Assembly (NCBI GenBank): GCA_028694715.1
Contig: JAQVKJ010000030.1
Coordinates: 1 to 8,978, forward strand
Direction: 5' to 3'
Source of the DNA: Weeksellaceae bacterium
GTDB lineage: Bacteria; Bacteroidota; Bacteroidia; Flavobacteriales; Weeksellaceae
DNA length: 8,978 nt
This document shows positions 1 through 6,366 of this stretch, one piece after another. Below the pieces are notes generated by a model that ran no database searches, had not been told where the DNA came from, and saw only the letters and a list, made by a program, of their open reading frames with translations. Position 1 is the stretch's first letter; the number at the start of each line of letters is the position of its first letter. Both the position numbers and the translations under genes were made by a program.

Positions 1-1466
1 TGAAATCGCTTTATTTGGATTCCAATGATGACAACACCAATATTTTCTCAAGATTCAGAAAACTTAAAACCCGCTGGCACAATGCCGGTATGGTCCCGAA
101 ATCACAAGCCGGAAATATTTTCAGAACCTATTTCCATCACCTCGATAATTTTTACAAATACTTAGATCTGAACAAGGAATTGCGCGAGATGGATTACTCT
201 CACAATCTGGAGGTTCGTTATTCCATCATCAACCGCGCCGAGGAACTTGTCAAAGAAAACAATGTACAGAAAGCACTGAATGAATTGCAGTATTTGCACA
301 AACTCTGGAAAGAAGAAGCAGTACCGGTGGCCGAAGAAATGAGAGAACCCACTTGGCAGAAATTCAAAGAACTGACACTGAAGATTCATGAAAGAAAAGC
401 AGAACTGAGTGAAAAAATAAAAGAAGAACAGGAAATAAATTTCAAAAAGAAACAGGAAATATTGGATCAAATCCGCAAGCTCTATGATAATTCAGATTCA
501 AAGTCGCACAACGAATGGCAGAACGGTATCAAAAAACTCAATAAGTACAGAGAAGAATTCATCACTATAGGTAGAGTGCCAAGAGAATTCAATCAAAAAA
601 TGTGGGACGAATTCAAAAGTGTTACCCGAGAATTCAATCACAAGAAAAATGAATTTTATAAATCGCTGAAACAAGAACAACAGCAGAACTTGGCCAAAAA
701 AGAAGAATTGCTCAAAATCGCAAAAGAGCATGCCGACAGTAAAGATTGGGAGAAATCCGTACAAATTATCAAAAAAATTCAGTCGGACTGGAAGAAAATC
801 GGGCATGTGCCGAGAAGACAATCAGACAAAATATGGAAAGAATTCAAAGAAGCTTGCAACAAATTCTTCGACAATTACAAAGGAAGGAGCAGTCAGATGA
901 CCCAAGAGTTTGTTGAGAATCTCGAACAAAAAGAAGCTTTGCTGGCAGAACTGAAGGAATTCAAATTGTCGGGTGAAAGACAAGAAGATTTGAACAAAAT
1001 CAATGAATTCAATATCAGATGGAGCAGCATCGGAAAAGTTCCGGCCGCCAAAATGTCAATCTATGGCGAATTCAGCAAAACAGTGAACGAGTTGGTGAAT
1101 TCATTGGGATTGAGCGAGGATGAAATCCAAGAGTTTAAATTGTCAGCCTTGATGGACAGAATCAAATCCGGACAGGACGAACATATGCTTGACGACGAAA
1201 TCAGAAAAACCAAAAAACAGGTAGAAGAACTCGAAAAGGAAATCAATCAGCTGGAAACCAATATAGGCTTCTTTGCAGATGAAAACAGCCCACTGCTCAA
1301 AAATGTGTACAAACAGATTGAAGACAAACGAAACCGACTAACCGATGCGGAATTTAAACTGAGAAAACTGCATAGAATTGATTTTGACGAGGAACCGAAA
1401 GCCGATGAATCTGCCCAAAATCAGAAACCCGATTCGGGAGAGGAAGACGAAACTGCTGAGAATTAA
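1..1466 (+). CDS. DUF349 repeat protein, 5' end missing
   Basis: The reading frame is already open at the left edge (codons from position 3 read K-S-L-Y-L-D), so the true start lies outside the window; the TTG at 15 is simply the first possible start codon. About 487 residues are present. Numbering from the TTG codon, repeats of the form W-x-x-x-G-x-VP followed by a W/F-x-x-F element occur near residues 21-40, 98-118, 181-201, 257-278 and 336-353. These are typical of DUF349 repeats, each with flanking charged helices. A heptad-like coiled coil follows at about 393-453, and the protein ends in an acidic tail rich in E and D. No signal peptide or membrane segment is visible in the part present. 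DUF349 proteins are common in Bacteroidota, but I know of no established function for this one and assign none. The gene ends just before a strong terminator, so it is probably the last gene of its transcript. Confidence 0.88.
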   Translation, partial: KSLYLDSNDDNTNIFSRFRKLKTRWHNAGMVPKSQAGNIFRTYFHHLDNFYKYLDLNKELREMDYSHNLEVRYSIINRAEELVKENNVQKALNELQYLHKLWKEEAVPVAEEMREPTWQKFKELTLKIHERKAELSEKIKEEQEINFKKKQEILDQIRKLYDNSDSKSHNEWQNGIKKLNKYREEFITIGRVPREFNQKMWDEFKSVTREFNHKKNEFYKSLKQEQQQNLAKKEELLKIAKEHADSKDWEKSVQIIKKIQSDWKKIGHVPRRQSDKIWKEFKEACNKFFDNYKGRSSQMTQEFVENLEQKEALLAELKEFKLSGERQEDLNKINEFNIRWSSIGKVPAAKMSIYGEFSKTVNELVNSLGLSEDEIQEFKLSALMDRIKSGQDEHMLDDEIRKTKKQVEELEKEINQLETNIGFFADENSPLLKNVYKQIEDKRNRLTDAEFKLRKLHRIDFDEEPKADESAQNQKPDSGEEDETAEN

Positions 1467-1488
1467 TTGCGGATAAAATAAAAATCAG

Positions 1489-1522
1489 CACCCTGCGGAC
1501 CCTCCGTGGGGTGTTTTGTTTT
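1489..1522 (+). terminator. Intrinsic terminator after the DUF349 gene
   Basis: An 11-bp stem (1489-1499 with 1503-1513, including two G-U pairs) closes a 3-base CCC loop and is followed by TTTTGTTTT (1514-1522). The upstream side is A-rich, so the hairpin could also stop transcription on the - strand, although no - strand gene faces it. It lies 22 bases after the DUF349 stop codon and only about 20 bases before ribD. Confidence 0.85.
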
Positions 1523-1543
1523 AGAAGTCAAATACTGAAAATG

Positions 1544-2566
1544 ATGTCTGACATTGATGAACAAATGATGAAACGCTGTCTGAGACTTGCCAAAAACGGA
1601 CTGGGTATGACTTATCCCAATCCCATGGTCGGCTGTGTGATTGTTCACAATAAAAAAATCATTGGAGAAGGCTGGCACCGCAAAGCAGGTGAGGCACACG
1701 CAGAAGTGATCGCTGTGAACACTGTCCGAAACAAAAAACTGCTCAATGAGTCTGAACTCTATGTTTCACTCGAACCCTGCGCACACCATGGGAAAACACC
1801 GCCCTGCTCCGATTTGATTATCCAACACAATTTTAAAAGAGTCATTGTCGGTGCCATCGACCCGAATTCAAAAGTCAGAGGACTCGGAATTGAGAAAATG
1901 AGGAGCGCAGGACTGCAGGTCAAAACCGATGTCCTGGAAAAAGAATGCAGCGAACTAAACAAACGGTTTTTCTGTTTCCATCAAAACAAAAGGCCCTACA
2001 TAATTCTGAAATGGGCACAAACCGCTGACGGTTTTATGGCCCCGGAAAACGCTAAACAAAGGTGGATAAGCAATGTGTACTCAAAACAACTCGTTCATCT
2101 TTGGAGAAGTCAGGAACAGGCCATATTGGTCGGATACAACACTGCGAAAATCGACAATCCGCAGTTGAATTTAAGACATTGGTCAGGCAATCCACCGGTC
2201 CGTTTGGTCATTGACCGTGACTTGAGTCTGGACAAACAACTTTATCTGTTTGACAAAACACAACCCACTTTCGTTTTTTCGGGCGTGAAATCTACTGAAA
2301 GAACCGATGTGATTCCATTGAATTTTGATGAATTACTTGAAGAATCCATTTTAAACGAGTTGTACAAATCAGGGATTCAGTCAGTGATTATTGAAGGCGG
2401 ACGAAGGACGCTCGACGGATTTGTTCACAAACATTTGTGGGACGAAGCACGGGTGCTCAGTTCGACTGTTGAATGGGGCAGTGGAATCAAAGCACCCAAA
2501 ATCGGTGGGAAATTAATCAGTCAGAAAGAAATCGGTGGGGACATGCTTAAAATTCTAAAAAGATGA
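1544..2566 (+). CDS. ribD: Bifunctional riboflavin biosynthesis protein RibD
   Basis: RibD performs two consecutive steps of riboflavin (FMN/FAD) synthesis in the cytoplasm: deamination of the GTP-derived pyrimidine, then NADPH-dependent reduction of its ribose side chain. Both domains are visible. The N-terminal zinc deaminase has H52-A-E54 and the EPC...PPC motif with C79 and C88, giving the zinc ligands and the catalytic Glu. The C-terminal reductase starts near residue 150 (RPYIILKWAQTADG), with ILVGYNT and DNPQL near 194-208 and IIEGG at 282-286. At 340 residues from ATG 1544 the length is normal. ATG 1541, directly before it, is an equally possible start. An in-frame GTG at 1511 would place the start inside the terminator hairpin and add residues absent from the family, so I reject it. 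The stop overlaps the next start (ATGA). I see no FMN riboswitch upstream. Where its promoter lies is unclear, because the terminator ends about 20 bases before the start. Confidence 0.95.
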   Translation: MSDIDEQMMKRCLRLAKNGLGMTYPNPMVGCVIVHNKKIIGEGWHRKAGEAHAEVIAVNTVRNKKLLNESELYVSLEPCAHHGKTPPCSDLIIQHNFKRVIVGAIDPNSKVRGLGIEKMRSAGLQVKTDVLEKECSELNKRFFCFHQNKRPYIILKWAQTADGFMAPENAKQRWISNVYSKQLVHLWRSQEQAILVGYNTAKIDNPQLNLRHWSGNPPVRLVIDRDLSLDKQLYLFDKTQPTFVFSGVKSTERTDVIPLNFDELLEESILNELYKSGIQSVIIEGGRRTLDGFVHKHLWDEARVLSSTVEWGSGIKAPKIGGKLISQKEIGGDMLKILKR

Positions 2567-3168
2567 GCCATTCATATCTTACCATTTTTAAGAAAATTGG
2601 CGATGTGTCTTTCAAAGAGAGAGGGAGCAAATTCATTGGCTTCGCCATTCCGGTAAACGATGAAGAAGAAGCTAAAGAAGAAGTGAAGGAGCTTTGGAAG
2701 CTGCATCCCGATGCCACCCATATCTGTTATGCATATCGACTGGGATTGGAAGGAGAGATTTATCGTGCCAATGACGACGGAGAACCTTCAGGCAGTGCAG
2801 GCTTACCGATTTATAACCAAATACTTTCAAAGGGACTGACCAATGTGCTGGTGGCGAGCGTCAGGTATTATGGCGGCACCAAACTCGGTGTGCCCGGATT
2901 GGTGAAGGCGTACAAACAATCTGCCCGGATGGTACTCGATGAGGCAAAAATTGTAAAAAAACATTTGACAGTAAAGTTGGGTTTTGAATTTTCGTATGAA
3001 GATCAGGGAGCCGTGATGAGGATTGTAGAGCGTTTCAATGCAGAAGTACTCAATTCCGGATTTGCCGAAAACTGTACACTTCAGGTACAAATCCTTAAGC
3101 AGCAGGCAGATGAGTTTGAGGCTGCCTTTGAACCACTATACAATGTGAAAATCATACGGGACAATTAA
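2563..3168 (+). CDS. YigZ/IMPACT family protein
   Basis: This 201-residue protein belongs to the YigZ (UPF0029/IMPACT) family and is close in length to E. coli YigZ. The family signature is at residues 71-118: DDGEPSGSAGLPI, then VRYYGGTKLG, then GLVKAY. A smaller C-terminal ferredoxin-like domain (DUF1949 type) spans about residues 136-195. The eukaryotic relative IMPACT acts in translational control through GCN2, but the bacterial role is not firmly established, so I give no reaction. The start codon overlaps the ribD stop as ATGA, which indicates translational coupling and a shared mRNA. The stop codon overlaps that of the convergent thioesterase gene. I see no + strand terminator after it. 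Confidence 0.93.
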   Translation: MSHSYLTIFKKIGDVSFKERGSKFIGFAIPVNDEEEAKEEVKELWKLHPDATHICYAYRLGLEGEIYRANDDGEPSGSAGLPIYNQILSKGLTNVLVASVRYYGGTKLGVPGLVKAYKQSARMVLDEAKIVKKHLTVKLGFEFSYEDQGAVMRIVERFNAEVLNSGFAENCTLQVQILKQQADEFEAAFEPLYNVKIIRDN

Positions 3169-3578
3169 CCGTCAGACAGCTTTTTGAGCAGCTCAATCAA
3201 CTCTTTTGGACATCTCACAGGTCTGCGACTGACTTTGTCAATAAATGCGAGTTCTGAGTAGGCTTCGGTGAGCAATTCTTTCTTTTCGTTGTATATTTTA
3301 TAAACAAACTTAATTCGGGCAGCTGTCGGAATTTCAACAAGTGAAGTATCGATTTTCAGCAATTCGTCATAGACGGCAGCTTTGAAAAATCTGAGTTTTA
3401 GTTCAGTGACCGGGAGCATGATTCCACTGTCTTCCAAACCCTTATATGACAGTCCGATTTGTCTAAAAAATTCTACCCGCGCCACTTCACAATATGATGC
3501 ATAATTGGCATGATAAACCACCCCCATTTGGTCGGTTTCACCGTATCTGACACGGATTGAAATAGTTCTTGTCAACAT
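3165..3578 (-). CDS. YbgC-like acyl-CoA thioesterase (4HBT hotdog fold)
   Basis: A 137-residue single-domain hotdog-fold protein of the 4-hydroxybenzoyl-CoA thioesterase/YbgC group, which hydrolyses acyl-CoA thioesters in the cytoplasm. The active-site motif is RYGETDQMGVVYHANY (residues 11-26). D16 is the expected catalytic aspartate, followed by the G-V-V-Y-H-A-N-Y segment typical of YbgC proteins. Substrate chain length cannot be read from the sequence. The ATG at 3578-3576 gives the usual N-terminus, a few residues before the first strand. No signal peptide is present. The gene is divergent from dnaA, an arrangement I recall as frequent in Bacteroidota, and convergent with the YigZ-family gene, sharing stop-codon bases. 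A TATCTTTG element lies 25 bases upstream. Confidence 0.92.
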   Translation of the reverse strand: MLTRTISIRVRYGETDQMGVVYHANYASYCEVARVEFFRQIGLSYKGLEDSGIMLPVTELKLRFFKAAVYDELLKIDTSLVEIPTAARIKFVYKIYNEKKELLTEAYSELAFIDKVSRRPVRCPKELIELLKKLSDG

Positions 3579-3602
3579 CTTAAAGTATTGCTTAACATAT
3601 TA

Positions 3603-3610
3603 CAAAGATA
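3603..3610 (-). promoter_or_regulatory. Possible -7 promoter element for the thioesterase gene
   Basis: On the - strand these bases read TATCTTTG, an exact match to the Bacteroidota TAnnTTTG consensus. Transcription would begin near 3596, giving a leader of under 20 bases. No TTG/TTTG lies at the normal distance; the nearest TTG (3625-3623) leaves only a 12-base spacer. The partner element is therefore weak, and the call rests mainly on the -7 match and its position. Confidence 0.4.
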
Positions 3611-3622
3611 TTTCCAAAAAGT

Positions 3623-3668
3623 CAATAGTGGTTAAACTTTTTTTATTCAAAAATTATGACCACTTTTG
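3623..3668. repeat. Spaced inverted repeat between thioesterase gene and dnaA
   Basis: The arm CAATAGTGGT (3623-3632) and the arm ACCACTTTTG (3659-3668) are reverse complements with a single mismatch, separated by 26 bases of A+T-rich DNA. The right arm ends in the TTTG that I propose as the dnaA -33 element, so a protein bound to both arms could influence dnaA transcription. This placement is inference; no regulator is encoded next to it. Confidence 0.5.
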
Positions 3669-3695
3669 CTTATAGATTAAAAAGAGCTATATTTA
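3665..3695 (+). promoter_or_regulatory. Probable dnaA operon promoter
   Basis: TTTG (3665-3668) is followed after 19 bases by TATATTTA (3688-3695), one mismatch from TAnnTTTG. Both the spacing and the motifs fit the Bacteroidota housekeeping promoter. Transcription would begin near 3702, giving a leader of about 78 bases before dnaA. No DnaA box is recognisable in this intergenic region, so autoregulation by DnaA is not supported by the sequence. Confidence 0.5.
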
Positions 3696-3779
3696 GTGCT
3701 TGAAAACTCAAGGGGAGAGGTAATCTGAAATTTATAATTTGTTTTTTAACTTAAACTAAAAAAGAGTCATACTTTTACT

Positions 3780-5210
3780 ATGGGAAAAACTGCTGAAATC
3801 GTTTGGGGCAATTGTTTGGAGTTTATTAAAGATAATATTCAGGAACAAGCATTCAAAACATGGTTTTTGCCTATACATCCAGTAAAATTACAAGACAATG
3901 TGCTGACGATTCAGGTCCCGAGTAAATTTTTTTATGAATGGTTGGAAGAGCATTACATCAAACTGCTCAAAGTTGTGCTTCAGAAAGAACTTGGAAAAGG
4001 AGCAAAGTTGGTGTACAGCATTGTGATGGATCAGAGATTTTCAGGCAAAGACCCATATACTGTCAGAATTCCCAGCTCTAACCGTGAAAAGGTGAAACCC
4101 CAAGAAGTGGACGCTCCCATGCCGATAGATAGTAAAAAGGTAAAGAATCCTTTCATCATACCCGGGTTACAGAAAATAAAAATTGATTCACAACTCAATG
4201 TCAACAACAGTTTTAGTAATTTCATAGAAGGGGAGTCTAATCGTCTTGCTCGTTCGGCCGGAAAAGCTGTCGCAAAAAGACCGGGTGGTACCTCATTTAA
4301 TCCATTGTATATATATGGAGGCGTAGGTCTGGGCAAAACCCATCTGGCACATGCCATCGGACTGGAGGTCAAAGAAAACCATCCCGACAAAACGGTGCTT
4401 TATGTTTCAACCGAAAAATTCATACAACAATTCATCGATGCAGTACAAAGCAACAACCGCAATGATTTTATCCATTTCTATCAGATGATTGACATATTGA
4501 TTGTGGACGATGTGCATTTCCTCTCGGGCAAAAAAGGAACACAGGAAGCATTTTTCCACATCTTCAATCACCTGCATCAGAAAGGAAACCAAATCATACT
4601 GACTTCTGACAAACCGCCTGTGGACATACAGGACATGGAGCAAAGGCTGATATCCAGATTCAAATGGGGCTTGTCTGCCGACTTACAACAACCCGACTAC
4701 GATACCCGTTTTGCGATTCTAAAGCACAAAGTCGAAAAAGACGGAATCGAAATGCCCGAGGAAATCATTGAATACATCGCCAAAAACATCAAGGCAAACA
4801 TCCGTGAACTCGAAGGGAGCTTGAACTCTATTATTGCGCAGGCAACCCTCAACAAAAAGGAGATTACACTGGAACTGACCAAGAAAACACTTGCCAATTT
4901 CATTGGGAATTCGCGCAAGGAAATTTCCATCGATTATATACAAAGACTGGTTTGTGATTATTTCAAAATTCCAATTGACCAAGTACAGTCCAAAACCCGA
5001 AAAAGAGATGTGGTGCAGGCCAGACAGCTCGCCATGTATTTTGCAAAAAAATACACCAAAGCTTCTCTGTCGAGCATCGGCTCGCAAATCGGCAAGCGCG
5101 ACCATGCCACCGTACTGCATGCATGCAAAACCGTCAGTAACCTTTCTGAAACCGACAGAGTTTTCAGAGGTTATGTTGAGGATTTGAACCGAAAGCTTAG
5201 CATGGAATAA
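3780..5210 (+). CDS. dnaA: Chromosomal replication initiator protein DnaA
   Basis: DnaA is the AAA+ ATPase that binds DnaA boxes and unwinds the origin to start replication. All the expected parts are present in 476 residues, a normal length. Domain I is at about 1-85 (W-G-N-C-L-E-F, F-K-T-W-F-L-P), followed by a short variable linker to about 130. The AAA+ domain begins near NNSFSNFIEGESNRLA, with Walker A GGVGLGKT at 180-187 and Walker B IVDDVH at 241-246 (D243, D244). A sensor/arginine-finger region follows (MEQRLISRFKWGL). The DNA-binding domain IV contains the DnaA signature SSIGSQIGKRDHATVLHA near 430-448. The ATG at 3780 gives the usual N-terminus. It leads a tight operon with the phosphatase and methylase genes. 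No cluster of DnaA boxes is visible in the window, so the origin is probably elsewhere. Confidence 0.98.
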   Translation: MGKTAEIVWGNCLEFIKDNIQEQAFKTWFLPIHPVKLQDNVLTIQVPSKFFYEWLEEHYIKLLKVVLQKELGKGAKLVYSIVMDQRFSGKDPYTVRIPSSNREKVKPQEVDAPMPIDSKKVKNPFIIPGLQKIKIDSQLNVNNSFSNFIEGESNRLARSAGKAVAKRPGGTSFNPLYIYGGVGLGKTHLAHAIGLEVKENHPDKTVLYVSTEKFIQQFIDAVQSNNRNDFIHFYQMIDILIVDDVHFLSGKKGTQEAFFHIFNHLHQKGNQIILTSDKPPVDIQDMEQRLISRFKWGLSADLQQPDYDTRFAILKHKVEKDGIEMPEEIIEYIAKNIKANIRELEGSLNSIIAQATLNKKEITLELTKKTLANFIGNSRKEISIDYIQRLVCDYFKIPIDQVQSKTRKRDVVQARQLAMYFAKKYTKASLSSIGSQIGKRDHATVLHACKTVSNLSETDRVFRGYVEDLNRKLSME

Positions 5211-5218
5211 TTCAAATA

Positions 5219-5659
5219 ATGGTACGCAAAATTCTGATGGTTTGTCTGGGTAATATCTGTCGCTCTCCGCTGGCAGAAGGCATCATGCGTTCAAAACTCG
5301 GTGATGAATATCTGATTGATTCCGCAGGAACGGGCAACTGGCACGAAGGAGAAACTCCCGACCACAGGGCGGTCAGTGTAGCAAGAAAATTCGGAATCGA
5401 TATCTCAGGTTTGCAAGCAAGACAAATCAGCACGACTGATTTTGAATTCTTTGATTTGATTCTGGTGATGGATGAATCCAACTTCAGAAATGTTACCGCA
5501 TTGATTGAAGATGAACAACATTTGTCTAAGGTTAAAATGATTCTTGCAGACAGGGATGTACCCGATCCTTACTGGGGAGATGAATCCGATTTTGAACTCG
5601 TTTTTGAATTATTGGACCTCGCCACCGATGAAATAATTAGTCAATTTGAAAAACTATGA
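5219..5659 (+). CDS. Low-molecular-weight protein-tyrosine-phosphatase
   Basis: A cytoplasmic phosphatase of 146 residues in the LMW-PTP/arsenate-reductase fold. The phosphate-binding P-loop is at the N-terminus, C9-L-G-N-I-C-R15-S-P, where C9 is the nucleophile and R15 binds phosphate. The general-acid loop is D116-P-Y-W, the form typical of true LMW phosphatases. The S-A-G-T motif is at 35-38. Substrates cannot be predicted: relatives act on phosphotyrosine proteins or, in some Gram-positive bacteria, on phosphoarginine. It starts 8 bases after the dnaA stop and overlaps the next gene by ATGA, so it is almost certainly cotranscribed with dnaA. This order recurs in Bacteroidota as far as I recall; a regulatory link to replication is not shown. 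Confidence 0.95.
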   Translation: MVRKILMVCLGNICRSPLAEGIMRSKLGDEYLIDSAGTGNWHEGETPDHRAVSVARKFGIDISGLQARQISTTDFEFFDLILVMDESNFRNVTALIEDEQHLSKVKMILADRDVPDPYWGDESDFELVFELLDLATDEIISQFEKL

Positions 5660-6363
5660 ACTGTCGGCTTTATCTGATTCCCACCCTATTGGGCGACGGA
5701 GACTATCTCAGAAGCATCCCGCGGTATAACCTTCAACTAATCGATTCCATACGCACCTTTGTAGTCGAAAACGAGAAATCTGCCAGAAAATTTATCAAAA
5801 CAATTTTGCCCGAAAAAAAACAATCAGAACTCAGCATACGAATACTGAACAAATACACATCAGAAGAAGAATTGCAAGAATTGTCAAAACTTTTTGAGCA
5901 TCAACAATCCATCGGTATTCTCTCTGAGGCTGGACTTCCGGCCGTTGCAGACCAAGGAGCAAGACTGGTCAGAGTGGCACACCTCAAAGGCGTCAGGGTC
6001 ATTCCACTTGTGGGTCCCTCGTCTATACTTCTCGCGTTGATGGCTTCGGGCATGAACGGACAACAATTCAAATTCCACGGTTATTTGCCCATTGACAAAT
6101 CTGAGCGAAAATCCGCCATACAACTGCTGGAAACCGAGAGCCGAAAGAATGGTTCTACTCAGATTTTTATGGAAACACCATACCGAAACAATCAGCTTTT
6201 GGAAGATTTGATAAAATACTGCCGTCCCGATACCCACTTGTGTGTGGCGGCCAATCTGACACTGGAAGACGAGCGTGTCATTAGCCAGACCGTCCGCCAA
6301 TGGACACAAAAAAAAGCGGACTTTCATAAAAAGCCCGCCATTTTTCTGTTGAATGCTGAATGA
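5656..6363 (+). CDS. RsmI-like SAM-dependent methyltransferase (tetrapyrrole methylase fold)
   Basis: A 235-residue protein of the tetrapyrrole methylase fold whose closest recognisable relative is RsmI, the 16S rRNA C1402 ribose 2'-O-methyltransferase. Family motifs are SEAGLPAVADQG at 90-101 (RsmI: S-D-A-G-T-P-x-I-S-D-P-G), VGPSSILLALMASG at 119-132, FHGYLP at 140-145 and FMETPYRN at 171-178. It departs from RsmI in three ways: it lacks about 50 C-terminal residues, the N-terminal T-P-I-G-N-L-G-D loop is replaced by T-L-L-G-D-G-D-Y, and the usual E-D-T-R is replaced by V-E-N-E-K-S-A-R-K. It may therefore be a Bacteroidota-specific paralogue with another RNA or small-molecule substrate, so I assign no symbol. 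It is translationally coupled to the phosphatase gene (ATGA). The codons for residues about 218-230 also contain a hairpin that fits a terminator for the opposing gene. Confidence 0.88.
   Translation: MNCRLYLIPTLLGDGDYLRSIPRYNLQLIDSIRTFVVENEKSARKFIKTILPEKKQSELSIRILNKYTSEEELQELSKLFEHQQSIGILSEAGLPAVADQGARLVRVAHLKGVRVIPLVGPSSILLALMASGMNGQQFKFHGYLPIDKSERKSAIQLLETESRKNGSTQIFMETPYRNNQLLEDLIKYCRPDTHLCVAANLTLEDERVISQTVRQWTQKKADFHKKPAIFLLNAE
6308..6338 (-). terminator. Terminator of the lipoprotein gene, inside the opposing methylase gene
   Basis: Read on the - strand, a 9-bp stem (6338-6330 with 6324-6316, one G-U pair) closes a 5-base loop and is followed by eight T residues (6315-6308). It lies about 30 bases past the stop of the OmpA-domain gene. 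On the + strand the same stem has an A-C mismatch and a poorer T run (6341-6345), and it sits inside a translated gene, so it should work mainly on the - strand. Confidence 0.75.
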
Positions 6364-6366
6364 TAA

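Noticed and set aside
555..1101. Nine GAATTC sites in about 550 bases of the DUF349 gene.
   Set aside because: Eight are in-frame Glu-Phe codon pairs (GAA TTC) from the repeated E-F of DUF349 units, so protein repetition explains the cluster.
1511..1543. GTG at 1511 as the start of ribD.
   Set aside because: It lies in the 3' arm of the terminator hairpin and adds residues not found in RibD proteins. ATG 1541/1544 fits the family.
2062..2070. A near match to a DnaA box (GGTGGATAA) within ribD.
   Set aside because: It is a single imperfect site in a coding region with no cluster or A+T-rich unwinding element, so it is not evidence for an origin.
3104..3127. The AGGCAG/CTGCCT inverted repeat near the end of the YigZ-family gene as a terminator for the opposing thioesterase gene.
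   Set aside because: Only 6 bp and no T run on either strand.
4031..4390. Long - strand open frames within dnaA (also near 4407-4643 and 4719-5120).
   Set aside because: They are antisense shadows of a certain dnaA gene and have no recognisable domain.
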